Both the position numbers and the translations under genes were made by a program. Source: Drosophila pseudoobscura (lineage: Eukaryota; Arthropoda; Insecta; Diptera; Drosophilidae). From it: a stretch of 64,000 nucleotides of DNA. Below are positions 1 through 12,300 of the stretch, one piece after another; the stretch's first letter is position 1, and each line of letters starts with the position of its first letter. The notes under the pieces are model-generated. The model worked only from the letters and a program-made list of their open reading frames with translations, was not told the origin of the DNA and searched no databases. The stretch lies in the NCBI RefSeq assembly GCF_009870125.1, contig NC_046683.1, forward strand, positions 9,734,001 through 9,798,000. Direction: 5' to 3'.

Positions 1-733
1 GAGGATGAGGCCATGAGCCGCTTGACCTTCTTCCAGAAGGTCAGCAAGTTCTTCGATCTGGACCTGCTGCGCGACTTCACCTTCGTGAATCTGGCCGTTG
101 GCATGAGCATCATGATGTTCGGCGAGATGAACTTCTCGGTGCTGACGCCCTTTATTCTGAATAGCTTCGGGTATTCGGACACACAGATCTCCCTGGTGAT
201 GTCCCTGCTGGCCTGCATGGACATCTCCGTGCGATTCCTGGCCCCACTGGCCCTCGAGAAGGTGAAGCTCGACAACCGGGTGCTGTTCGCCTTCGGGATC
301 CTCTGCATTGCCGTCGGCCGTGTGGTTGTGGCCTTCACCAACTCCTACGAGGTGATGATCGGTGTGTTCTTGCTGATCGGCTTCGGCAAGGGTTTCCGCA
401 CCATTTTCTCGCCCCTGATCATTCCCAGCTATGTGCCGCTCAACCGCTTGCCCGCCGCCTCGGGTCTCCAGCTGATCTTCAATACAATGTTCTCCTTTGC
501 CATGGGCCCTCTTTTGGGTAAGTCTCCAGGATCATACATAATGCTCTCTCTCTATTCAGAACTTCTCTGATTTGTGTGTCGTTCTACTTGCAGGCATTAT
601 CACGGAGGCCTTTGGCTATGCCGCCACCATTCATTCCATCAATTTCCTCACCGCTATGGCCCTGCTCCTCTGGCTCACGGAATCGATTGTCCGTCGCATC
701 CTGAAGCGACCGTCGAAGGGGCTGGGTCAGTGA
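1..733 (+). CDS. SLC16-like monocarboxylate transporter, C-terminal part (5' end outside window)
   Basis: Two exons are visible, 1-517 and 594-733, joined across a 76-bp GT-AG intron (donor gtaagt, acceptor cttgcag) in phase 1. They give 218 residues ending in a TGA. The frame is open to the first base (Glu-Asp-Glu-Ala before the first ATG at 13), so the gene begins upstream and that ATG is internal. The peptide starts with the FFDLDLLRDFTFVNL segment that follows the big cytoplasmic loop of the paralogue at 4.8-6.8 kb. About six hydrophobic helices follow, matching transmembrane segments 7-12 of a major-facilitator protein. The last intron has the same position and phase as in that paralogue (after the Gly of GPLLG / GPFVG), so the two are tandem duplicates. 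Known for the family: proton-linked or facilitated transport of monocarboxylates and related small molecules at the plasma membrane. The substrate of this protein cannot be read from the sequence. Confidence 0.9.
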
Positions 734-2560
734 TGTCCGGCCGATCCTATTCTAAAATGTGTTTAAACTCACTCTCTCTCTCGTCGGAACTGAAACTACT
801 TGGCCATTCACACATCCACACATCCATCCATCCATCCATCCATCCATCCATACCCAGTGGTACTACTCTTGGCCCTGGGACCCTACCTAGATGTTATTTA
901 AGATCGAGTGTGTCTCTGTGTGTTTCTCTGTGTGTGAGCATAGTATTACGTTGATTGAGCATACGGTATAGTTGCAGGCCGTACTTAAAGATACCTAAGA
1001 TAAAATATACAAGATACAATATATATATATGTGTATATATACATAATTGTATTACCCCTTAACATATGAAAAATTCCCATCATATCCCACCACCATATCA
1101 TGTACTCTTTCATTTAGTCATTTTTTTTCATAATTTATCTTTTTTTGGCATTTTTTTTTCATTTTTTTTTCATTTTTTTTCACATTTCTTTTTGTTTTTA
1201 TTTTGCGTTTTATAATATATATATATTCACTCTATAAATAAGACTATGAATACTGTACTTAGTGGTTACAACTACACCTATCATATATTATGTGTGATGC
1301 TGACCTACACGTTGATTGATAAATATAAATGTTAGTTAAGTTGAAACAAAAGAGGTCTGAAAGGGGAGTTACTGGTAAAGGGAAAAGCACCAACATGCAA
1401 CATTTTGAGGATTGCTGGTCTTATCGAGACCTTCTTCTCGGGTATGAGAAATTTCTGGGCCTGCCTTTGTCCCGCTTGAGGATCATCCACTTAGAGATAC
1501 AAACGATTTGCATTCTTGTTCTGCGAATCAATTAGTTACGCTCACTCAGAAACCTACCGGTTCTTGGGATCTATGCAGAGAAACCGTATATCTTGAACAC
1601 TATTCGGGCTCTTTAATTAGGGATACACTTGATATCCTTTCTTGTTCTATGAATTGCAGATATTGTTTGCCACATTAAGAATTATAATCTTCAGAAACTA
1701 ACGATGATCATATACTGATTGATCGAGGGTGATTGAGGTGTCTAATATATATACTAATGTTGGTACAATTGAAGATCTTTTTTGAGTATACATTTGTGGA
1801 TTAAAGTTATACGAACGGGTGACGAGGGTTCGGTCCCTTTGGCACACAAAGAAGCATGGAATATAATCTCTCTTAAACTTGGTTATCTTTTCAGATCTAT
1901 GCCGCGAAAGATCTAGATACAGAATACATTTAATTTTTCCTAATCTTCGATTGGAGTTTATTTTATGAAAAATCATAAGTAATCCCCACTGAAGAATAGC
2001 AAATGATCCTTCATAAACGATTTCGTACATTCCGATGGATCACAGAAGAATATCCTTATCGCTAATCTCACTCTCCCCGCCGCTTCCATTGCCAATCAAA
2101 GTATTTTCAAATATTCTTTAAATTAATTAGCCACCAACAAAAGGTTGTCAAGAGATCTACCAAATGTTTGCTGCACACTTTTGGGCTCTTCGGGTAAAGC
2201 CCGTGGTACGGGGTACAGGTGTCAGAGAAAGAAAGACCAAGGCAGGCGGGCGGAGGGAGACAGCACGTGGCCTGCCTCAACTCACGAACGAACCAACGAA
2301 ATATGCATAACATAGATGTATCGTATCGTATCGAATCGTATCGTACCTATGGCTATGCCTATATGTTAGTGACGCACTGTTTGGCTACCGCCAAAGCAAA
2401 CAAATCGTTTTGCTCGCACCTTTACAGCCGACTGTTAACTAACAGACGGACGGACGGACGGAAGTACGGACGTACGGACTGGCAGCCTCTTGCCCCCCAC
2501 CGGGCATTCACTGCTGCTCATTACGTCGACGTCGTTCGATTGGCGCTAGTCGATCCGATC
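734..2560. other. 3' UTR and intergenic DNA
   Basis: A 3' untranslated region with a short TCCA run near 820-850 and AT-rich sequence up to about 1320. No exact AATAAA is obvious; ATAAAATATA near 1001 is the best candidate for an end signal. From 1320 to 2560 I see no convincing exon; open frames of 60-140 codons lack splice or family support. Around 2315-2350 there is a TATCG-rich run and around 2445-2465 a GACG run. Confidence 0.5.
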
Positions 2561-3250
2561 TTTCGATTGCCCGTCCGTACACGCCGTACACGCCGTACAC
2601 TCTGCTCTGCTCTGCTCTGCCTGTGCCTGTGCTGGGTTCGGTTCAGTTGAGTTTAGTTCTCAGTTTTAGTTTATTTCCTCAGCTGTCGACGACGAAGACG
2701 ACGACGACGGCGTTTGGGGCGAGAGAACACGGGGCCGCGATTAGAGGAATATTCCGCCAAATGGCAATTGGATTCGGATCGGGCATTGCATTCCCATTAC
2801 CCCCGTAGAGTGTGTCGCGAGTCGTGAGTCGCGAGTCGGGCCTACATATATGTATATATGTAGATCTATAGATCTGTAGATATTTTAAATTCGAGAAATA
2901 GGTGAACCAAGGAGTGCCCATACGACACCATTCTGGGCAACCTTGAACTTGGACTGCATTTCGTGTGTGTCTGTTTCAATTAGATGCAGGCATTCAACCT
3001 GTCATTCATTCAGTACGCCAATCATTCAGTCAGTCAATGCGCTGTAACGCGTGTGACAGAGAGTGTAAAAATAAAATAACACCCGAGGCGGAGGCGGAGG
3101 CTGACTCTGAGGCTGACGCTGAGGCAAAGGTAAAGGCATCAGGCATTAAGCATTAAGCATCAATAGCAACCGAAATAAAAACTAAAAATATTCATCGTTG
3201 CCAATTTGCGCACTAGCCAAGGAGAGGGCGAAATACTATAGAGGATATAG
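2561..3250 (+). promoter_or_regulatory. Putative promoter and 5' non-coding exon of the 4.8-kb transporter gene
   Basis: The region has an initiator-like TTCAGTT near 2642, after a CTCTG/CCTGTG-rich stretch, and no coding frame. At 3251 there is a strong splice donor (ATAG|GTGAGT). The first coding exon of the transporter downstream starts just after an acceptor (TTTTCAG at 4811-4817), so a non-coding first exon ending at 3250 would account for both sites. This is inference from splice signals; no transcript data can be seen. Confidence 0.35.
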
Positions 3251-4817
3251 GTGAGTGATTCGACTGTGAGACGGGGAGCATCATCTAGCAAATGGAGAAG
3301 GAACAGGCACGTTCTTGCCACGCACCTCGCACGGGTTCATCCTCCTACTCCTCCTCCTCCTGCTGCCGCTGCTATCAGCGATTCCCTTCGATTAAAGTGG
3401 AAGGGGCCTTGGGAATGTAATGTCAATACCCCAATCCACCACATGGGCTATCTGGGAGCCCCAGCTGGTGGCACAATATTGGCAACAAGTCACCAAAACG
3501 TTGCCACCCCATGTAAAGGCATCGCAATCTTATCATCGTTATCGCTGGATGGATCTATAGTCAATATAGTAGTGGGCTTTGCTTATCTGTGGCGATCTGT
3601 GCCAATTGTTTTGCGATCATTTCGAGTGATTCGAGGAGCTAAAACAATGGAATTTCCACAATAACAAACTGATCCATTACATATCCAACGAATCAGGAAA
3701 GATCAAGGACGGTCTTCAGTCTGGGTACAGATAGACGAGGCTAATAATCGTTATTCCTGGAATTCTTAACATTTCCGGAATATATGGTATATTTTTAGAT
3801 CTATTGAGACCTTTTCCTTTAAATACCTTTATCGGCTGATTAACACAACTAAAATCCACCTTCCAGTTGGATTTTACGTAGGTTTCAGTTTCACTTTATT
3901 GCCGATAGTTCTTATCAAGTAAAACCTTATCTAATTAAGTCCTCAATTTACTATCATTGGGAATCTGTCATCAGGTTGTGGCACACACCTCCCTCAATCG
4001 AAGAGCAAAGGGGGTGCGATGTTCTCGCATGTTTTCGATGGTTATACAATTTGAAACAGCATCAGCAAATCACCAACTAGGTGGAACTCTGATTGAGGCC
4101 TCTTTTATAGATCCTTCTCTCCCCACAAACGACAGAGATTGGAGGATCTTTGAGCCAGAGTTTAGTGGAATATTTTGGATTTTCCACACAAATGCTTTCC
4201 GTTGATCGCATTTTCAGTTTTTTTTGTTTTGGGAACTGAACTAATTACTGATACGCCTCCAGACATCAGTGACCTTCTCCTCTCGCCGGCAACAAAATCT
4301 TCTAGAGGACATAATGAAAGTGATTCACTCAACGAAAATCTTTAGCTATTTGCGCGCTAACTTTGGTCTTGGTCTCGGTCTCTGGGTCTAGGTCCGCGTC
4401 ACATGACTGCTATGCTGATAAGAGAGAGAGAGAGAGAGATCGATCGGAGAGGGAGAGTGGTCTGGGCTAGCATAAGCCGCAGCCATGAACCCGGGCTCTG
4501 GGTTCTGCTGGCAACAACACCGAAAGAAACCCAGAAAGCGTGTTTGAGAGTATATGGGGGCTTGAGAACTACACCATATGCAGTCGGTCGCATCTTCATA
4601 ACCTTCAGGGGCTGCAGTTAATTGTGGCAAGTGGATCGTTAAAGTGTTACACCAAACAAATTGACGATCGGCTCGTAAATCATACTCGAAGCGACAATTG
4701 CTTTTGTATGAGCACGAGCTTCGCGTGTAAATGGTTCCTCATTCCGGGGTTCGACAGATCAACTGATCCCCATACTGACTCTGTCCCTGTCCCTGTCTCT
4801 GCCTTGGATCTTTTCAG
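3251..4817 (+). other. Probable 5' UTR intron of the transporter gene
   Basis: Mostly AT-rich DNA without a supported exon. It includes a 16-bp GA run at about 4421-4438 followed by ATCGATCG. It ends in a pyrimidine-rich CCCTGTCCCTGTCTCTGCC tract and the acceptor CAG at 4815-4817. Its status as an intron depends on the donor at 3251. Confidence 0.35.
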
Positions 4818-4825
4818 CAACAGCA

Positions 4826-6848
4826 ATGGAATCCGCTGAGAAGAAGGTCTACCAGAACACCACGCGGCCCCTGGCCAAGGCCCCCTCGGCTCGGTACTAC
4901 AACAGGAACGACAAGAGCGATCTGGGCGATGACTTTGTGGCCCCCGATGGCGGCTGGGCGTGGCTGGTGTGCGTCGCCGCTGGCGTTTCCAATGTAGGTA
5001 AAAGGTGTCCAATGCCCGCAGAGCCACAGCCTCAGCTTCAGCTCTCGCCCTCGTTTCCCCCCGAATTGAGCAAGTCCTTTCCCCACCCCCACAGCTGTCC
5101 ATCTATCCGTGTCTGCAGCAGTTCGGCTTCCTGTTCAGAGAGCGCCTGGGGGACCTGGGCATGTCCAGCTCTCAGATCACGGCCATCATCAACACGAATC
5201 CGGCGGTTTCCGCCTGCACGGGCCTACTGAATGGGCCGATGTTCCGGCGCTTCACCTTTCGCCAGGTGGCCATGGCCGGCTCCCTGCTGATCTCCAGTGG
5301 CATAGTGCTCACAGCCTTCTGTGAGACATTCGTCGGCTATATGGTGGCCTATGCCCTGCTCTTCGGTGAGTCATCTTCAGTGCCCTTGCGATCTGCCTTT
5401 TTTTACCAACAGAATCCTCTTGTCTAGGCTTTGGCATGGGCATCAGTGTTTCGGCTTCTTCGCTGGCCATCAACACGTACTTCCAGAAGAAGCGACGCAA
5501 GGCCGCCGGCTTCTCGTGGACCATCACGGGCCTGGGTCCCATCTTCCTGCCGTATCTGGTCACGTTCCTGCTGACCGTCTACGGCGTCCAGGGCACCGTG
5601 CTGCTCTTTGCAGCCATTTCGCTGCACTCCTTTGTCAGTGCCATGATCTACCAGCCGGTGCGGTACCATGTGAACGGCAGCAGCACGGAGCCGGAGCTGC
5701 TGGTGGAGCAGCAGCAGCAGGCGCCGGAGGCGTTGTGCGCCCACTGCGCCTGGCAGCAGAAGCGCGAGCCGGGGGGGATCTTCTCCAGCCAGTACCTGTG
5801 CCAGGACGACGATGCCCAGCGGCCGGGCTATGAGATCTGTGAGCCGGGCACCCCCATGCTGTCGCGTGCGAACGACGGCTGGTTCGGGTCACGGCCCTCG
5901 CTGACCTCGGGACGCCTGCGCTTTCGCACTGTGTCGAGCTCCAAGGATCTGGAGCAGACGCAGCGCCTGCACTGTCCCATCAGCGAGGAGCACCAGGGCG
6001 ACGACGAGTTCCTCAGGCCCAACAACTTTCGCCGAGAGCGCGTCGAGTCCAATCTGGAGGCGAAGCTCTGCTGCAGGTGCTCCGAGCACCGGGCCATTGC
6101 CAGGGAGGACAACAACAACAAGGATCCGGAGGTGCAGACCAGTCCGGGGGAAATAGGCTTCCTCCAGAAGGTGGTGACCTTCTTCGACCTGGACCTGCTG
6201 CGCGACTTCACCTTCGTGAATCTCGTTGCGGGTCTGACGATCATCAACTTTGGGGAGCTCAACTTCTCCATCCTGACGCCGTTCATCCTGGTCGACTTCG
6301 GCTTCGAGACCTCCCAGATCACGCTGGCCATGTCCCTGCTGGCCGGCCTGGACATCACCATGCGCTTCCTGGTGCCCTTTCTGACCGAGAAGATCCCCTG
6401 GGATAACCGGGTCTTCTTCCTCATTGGCGTCGTCGGGATTGCACTGGGCCGCACGGTGGTGGCCTGCACTCGATCCTACTCCATGATCCTGTGCAGCTTC
6501 GTGTGGATTGGGCTGTGCAAGGGCGTGCGCACCATATTCTGGCCCCTGATCATACCCGGCTACGTGCCGCTGAATCGACTGCCAGGCGCCTCGGGCCTCC
6601 AGCTGCTCATCTCGGGGCTGTTTACACTCATCTGCGGACCTTTTGTCGGTGAGTCGAGTCGAGTCTCTCATCTGATCTCCTGTCGATATCACGCTTTCGT
6701 TATTCTTCCAGGTCTTGTGCGGGATCGCTTTAACTATTCGGTGACCTTGCATTGTCTCAATATGATGTCCTTTGTGGCCGCCGCCTCCTGGACCCTGGAG
6801 GCGCTTATTCGACGCCATCGGCGGAAGCAGCGCCTGGAGAATAGCTGA
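4826..6848 (+). CDS. SLC16-like monocarboxylate transporter (MFS), complete
   Basis: Four coding exons (4826-4993, 5095-5365, 5428-6648, 6712-6848), all with GT-AG introns and matching phases 0, 1 and 1, give 598 residues. The start is the first ATG after the acceptor at 4817, eight bases into the exon. Residues 41-46 read DGGWAW, the signature before transmembrane helix 1 in monocarboxylate transporters (PDGGWGW). Hydrophobic helices follow to about residue 230, with the family's KKRRKAAG-type positive patch before helix 5. A polar loop of about 150 residues then follows, and a second six-helix block begins after FFDLDLLRDFTFVNL. This is a plasma-membrane carrier of the SLC16 type; the substrate is unknown. 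The last intron is 63 bp, a multiple of three with no stop. The partial gene upstream is its closest relative here, and a third, divergent relative lies at 34.1 kb. Confidence 0.93.
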
Positions 6849-9383
6849 TCATCCGTCGGCATCCCATCCGGTCCTTCGGCGCTTAAGTTAGAAAATACTT
6901 TCTTTTTTTTTGCTATCTCTAAGATAATGTCTTGTAATACATTAAAAAATACAAAGTACAACATGGTCTATACTCGATATATACTTATGTAAAGGGAAAT
7001 ATCTATCAAACTCTCCAGGGTGGGTCCCTGAACGCACTTTCAGGGAAGATCCAGCTTTTACATCAATCAACTTAAACTTTATAACGAAAATCAAGGCATT
7101 GAAATCTTTTGCTTAATTGGGACATATAATTCATACGAGGCGTTTGTAATTTCTACAATATTTCGAACGAAAAGGTGCTGGGTTTTGGTAATATTTTAAG
7201 ATTTAAATTAAATATTATCAAAATACACATACATTTTACATGACATTTTACATGCTCTACATAATAATGACATGGAGATGACATGGCACGCTGGAAAAGT
7301 GTAGCATGCTTTTAGGCTGTCAAATCTTTTGCAGAGTGTGCAGAGTCTAGACAGAATCGAATAGATTAGATTTTCTGACCAATTGGGTTAAAAAACAAAT
7401 TTTTAAAAATGTTGAAAAAAATGGAATATAAAAAGCGGATAAGGAAGGTTTTTCCAGTAAGCGTTTTTGGGAAAAAAAGTTCAAACTTGAAGGAGAAACG
7501 AGAACTTAAAATTAGCCGGCCGTATAGAAAATTGTAAATTTCCTGGCATCGAAGCTTTTCTGATCTCACAAATTTCTCAGGAATCTACAAGTGGATACAC
7601 CAAAGAGGGGACTGATCTATATCTACTACTGAATTGATGGAAACCAGATATAGTTCGTAGCTGAACACTCTAGCCAGTCGATAGATTTCAAAAGCCACCA
7701 AAACATAACAAAATTTACTTTACTTTGGAAAATATCTTAGGATCTAGTAGTCTTCTGTTTTATCATTCTAAAATTCAATATTGTATTTTACACTAGACGT
7801 ACGACTACACTCGTATTATTATACACAAAATTAAAAATTGTTTTTTGTTGGCGAAAATTTCAAACATTTAATCAAAACACATCTTTGGTTGCAGACTTTC
7901 AATTGAGGTACCGTTTATTCGTTGAATTCTTTAAAATCCCTTTGAATTCAGTTGGTCAAACGATTAGATTGCTCACGAGTTTTTACCAAGTTCCCCGCAA
8001 TTGCCGAGCAATTTGTTGAAGGAAGCCAACAACAAGCCACAATCACGGAATAGAATGTTATAAGTCGGTACTACTGGAGGGTGGCTGGGCTGATCATCGC
8101 CCCGCTAAACACGATGATCATCTCCCAATCTCCAAGTACTCCAGTGCCATCTGCCATTACACAGAAGTAATATTACAAGAGGAAGTACAGCAAATCCATC
8201 ATAAACATATAGAATGTTTACAGATGTATGTATGTATGGTTGCCCCAGTAGGATTGGTGCTGATTAACCTTTTACTTCTCATTCAGGCCCACGAGGGGCA
8301 TGCAACAGAATTGGAAATAGTTTGGTCATGGCTATTGGAATTCTGATTAAACTTTTGTGTCTGCAAAAGTTTGTTCTTGCACTTGAAAGAAGCTGAAGTG
8401 TACGACATTGATACACCTACATGTTGATCTGAAATATAAAATAAAATACTACAAAATGTGAACCTATCTTGTTCTTTTCCAAATTTTACAGAGTCGTCTT
8501 CAACAGAAACACCGGAAGATGGATGATAGACTATGTATGTCGTCCCATGTTTCAGAATGGTTTATGAACAGCTTTCAGTTTGTAGATGTCGAAGATTGGC
8601 ATAATTTACTTGATGATATTTTATTTTTATTCAATCATTCTTAAAAATTAGAGTACATTAAAGTGACTTTGCTTATCGTTTGTTTTTTCTTTTCATGTAC
8701 TTCTCTTGCACGTTGAAAAATTGCATTCGAAATTGTTATCTACATCAGGACATTCGATAGATTCGATTTATATAGTACAGATAAGATATATAGATATTTA
8801 TACAAAGAATTACATCTATCAGAAGAAACGCCCACATATTACTACATGAAAATAAAAGAAAAAAAAAAATAAGTGGAGTAAATCTTTTCTATGGGGGAAT
8901 CATCCTCTCTATCAGCCGTCGAAGCTTCTAAATCTCCTTCTCTGTACTCCTGGGATCCCTCTTCTTCTCTACACTCCCTAGATGCCTCTCATTCTCTGTA
9001 CTCCTGGGATCCCTCTTCTTTCCTACACTCCCTAGATGCCTCCCCTTCTCTGTACTCCTGGGATCCCTCTCCTTCCCTGTACTCCCTGGATCCCTCTCCT
9101 TCCCTGTACCCCCTGGATCCCTCTCCTCCTCTGCAATCCTAGGATCCCTCTGTTTCTATGCGTTTATAAAGCTACCAAATGCGAAAATACTCTAACATGA
9201 ATTAGGGGGATCGATCTCTTAACAAATAGAACTCCCAAAGACTTTTCTTTAAATCTAAGTTTGATGTGGACACCTCCTTGGTCCTTGCATGAGGGGTGTT
9301 TTCTGTTCTTTTTTTTTGTGGAAATATATTACAATAGATGTGGCGGATCGCGGCGTCCTTGAACTCTTTCTAGGGCATGGTCT
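6849..9383. other. Intergenic DNA
   Basis: AT-rich DNA between the end of the transporter gene and the 3' end of a minus-strand gene. The transporter's 3' UTR probably ends near the ATTAAAAAATAC at about 6939. Apart from the minisatellite listed separately at 8938-9150, I see only short imperfect repeats (for example TGACAT/TACATG around 7230-7290) and no supported exon. Confidence 0.5.
8938..9150. repeat. 27-bp minisatellite, about 8 units
   Basis: Eight imperfect 27-bp units in a row, each based on TTCTCTGTACTCCTGGGATCC. Because 27 is divisible by three, one + frame stays open for 83 codons and reads as nine-residue units (SPSLYSWDP, SSSLHSLDA, SPSLYSLDP). Alternate units share the CTAGATGCC variant, which points to a two-unit stage during expansion. 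I call it non-coding because there is no signal peptide, splice context or homologue to support a gene. Confidence 0.75.
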
Positions 9384-12300
9384 CTATCTCGGGGAGGGCG
9401 ACATCGTTGGCTTTGCTGTGGGCCTCTGAAGGGCGGCCGCCGTTGGCGCTGCTGTCAGAATCGTGATGACCTACAGTGTGTGTTGGGTGGGGGTTTTTTT
9501 CAATGTTCGGAGTGTATAGTGGTGTTTGGAGTGTGTGTGGGTGGTGGAGACAAAACAAGAGCTCGAGATTACATGTCTAGACGATGGTGGGAATTGCGAT
9601 TTACTTTGGAGTTGCCGTCGATGATCTCCACGGGATCTGCGGGCACATACGCGGACAGACCCATTAGCCCAAAGATATCCGGCGTATAGTTGTGCAGCTG
9701 TGATGAGCTGATGGTGGGCGTGGCCGCCTTCGGTTCCCCAGCTGGAACAAAAAACAAGGACATTCGTTAAACAGAGAAAACCTGCGCATAGAGTAGTCGA
9801 AAAGTAAAACAAGAGGAAAGTGTAACGAAGAGAATGAGAGTGTGAGTGTGAGCTCGTCTATCTGTCTGTTTTCTGTGGTTCTTAGCTCCTACCTGTACCT
9901 GGCGTCGGGCGCACTCTGGGGAATCTCGGCGCTGACGCTGATGCTGACGCTGGCACTGGCGCTGGCGTCTGGTGGTACACAGGACGTGGCGCTGATGCCG
10001 AGGCAGACACCTCATGATGCACATCCGGCGGATGGTAGGCCTGATGACGGGGCTGTGGCGTCACCACATAGACCTTCTCATTCGTCTGCGGCAGGATGGC
10101 CACCTGGGCCTGTTTCCACAGCTCCTTGGGCGCCTGAGTGCTTCTCACATACAGCGGCGTCACCGCGTCCTCGCTGGCGAGCATCATTGTCGTTGGCCGG
10201 GCAGTAGTGGTGGTGGTGCTGCTGCTCGGCAGGGGTGTGGTCATGCCGGGCGGTCGTTGTCGCTGCTGTGCCTCGTAGTAGTCGAGATGCAGTCGATTGT
10301 CCTCCAGGGGCTGGAAGCGCTTCGAGCTGCGCTCTCCCAGCAGATGCAGCTGCTCCAGATTGTTGATGGAGGTGGACAGATCCCCGGCATTGGTGGGCGG
10401 AGCGGAGCCGCCACCCAACTCGAAGCCGCCGCCGCGTGTGGTCTTCGATTGACGCGTCAGCTGCTGGAGCGGAGCCGTAGCCGGAGCCGGGGTCGTGGTG
10501 GTGGTCGTGAGGTACTCCGTGGGGATGTGCTTGGACCGGCCCCGAATCGTGGGGGTGCTGGGGCGATGCGACAACGAGTTGTACTCCTGCTCGGTCCAGC
10601 CGTCGATGTTGTGCTGCAGCCGGGAAATGTCCACCCCCAGCGGCCTGCGCTTCGTCTCGCGCTCTCGCTTCAGCAGCTCCCGGAGATTGGAGGCCAGGAT
10701 CTTGGTCAGGTACTTGGTGGTGCGATGGGTGTTGGGCGGCGGCGGGGCCGTCACCGTGGCCGTTGCCAGCTTCGATTCCTGCTGCTCGTGCGGCTCCTCC
10801 ACATCGTTGTCGTCATGGTCATGGTCCTGGTTGTGGCTGTGCTTGTGGTTCTGCTTCTGGCTTTGGCTGTGGCTGTGGACATGGACCCATGGCTCGAAGG
10901 GGCGTGGCCGCTGCTTTGTCGTGTAGGGGATGATCACCTGCTGGGGACTCGGCGGCGACATGCCCGCATACTGTCCGCTGGCATCGATGGCCCCGTACGT
11001 GGAGGTGGGCGTAGGCGGCGCCGCCGTGGGCGTGTACACCTGACTGAGGCGGAAGTTCAGATCCGCAGGGTCACGGGTGAAGGGACGCGCCCCGGCCACC
11101 CCCACCCCCACCCCCAGGGCATGGTTGATGGGCGAGTCGAGCAGTCGCTTAGGGGTCTCCCTACCGCGGCTGCCGGACTGATGATAGATGCCGCGATGAT
11201 GCACTGCCGCCAGATGGTTGTTGACCTCCACAACGGGGGCTGGTGGTGCTGGTGGTGCAGGTGGTGCGGGTGGTGCGGTTGGAGCTGCTGTTGGCGGCTG
11301 CTCTGTCGTGGTGTACACCACTGTGCTGGTCTCCTCCGTCTGGTACTGTTCCGCGTAGTAGAGCTGCTGCTCCTGCTCCTGCTCCTGCTGCAGCTGCTGG
11401 GAGGATGCCGCCGGATAGTTGTCGGCCGGCGGCAGCTGCTGCGTGGTCGTCTCCGCAAAGTGCCCCAGTTCCGTGAGCAGCTGCGAGGCGGGCAGGTGCT
11501 GGTGCACCGAGCCACTGCTCAGGTCCTCCAGCTGGTAGCGGACCGTGCTAATGTCCTGCAGCTGATGGTGGGGCTGCTGCTGCTGCTGCTGCTCCTGCTC
11601 CGAGGGGGGGCTGGGTCTGTGGGGTGCACTGGCTCCCAGATCGATCGCATGCGATGGCACAAAGGTCGCCGGATACTCCACGGAGGTCACAAAGTCCGTC
11701 AGCTGGTGGCTCTGGACGATCTCGAAGTTGCTGCTCGGGATGCTCGTGAAGCCCGGATTGCTGGGGATGCTCGGGCTGTACGGCCGCGGACTGGGTGCCG
11801 GCCGGAACGGCGGCACTGTGCTGGCACGCACCTCCGACGGGGCAGCCACATTCTCTAGCGGCCGGAAGGGCTGGGCATTGTACAGCGGTGGCAGGGCCAT
11901 GTGGCTGAGGGCAGGCAGGGGCACGGTGATGGGCAGGAAGACACTCTGCCCCGCTGGTGCCGCAGGCGGAGCCCGGAACTGCACGGCCCTCTGGCGATGC
12001 TGCGATGCCTGGGCCAGCGGCTGTTGTTGCACCTGCCACGATTGGACAGCCTGCTGTTGCTGCTGGGGAGGATGCTGCTGCGGCTGCTGCTGCTGCCCCA
12101 CCATCGGCACCCAGGGATACTTGTTGCACAGACTGCAGGGCTTTCCCGACGCATCGAAGCTCTGCACGGGCTTGGGGTAGGCGTAGTTGTTGGAGCTGGC
12201 CCCCAGCTGCTGGTCGCGCGGCGTCTGTCCGCCCAATCCAAACCATCGGGCCACGCGCGTCATGAAGCCCGGTGGCTCGGGGACAGGCGCGGAGGCCACT

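Noticed and set aside
1800-1850. Possible tRNA because of a GGGTTCGGTCCC-like loop
   Set aside because: No matching acceptor stem or anticodon arm could be formed around it.
5889-6818. 309-codon minus-strand frame over the transporter gene
   Set aside because: Shadow of a GC-rich coding exon; the plus strand shows the SLC16 signature and splice sites.
10014-11858. 614-codon open frame on + inside the Gln/Pro-rich gene
   Set aside because: It is a GC-rich shadow of the minus-strand coding exon, with Leu/Arg/Gly-rich content and no splice or start support.
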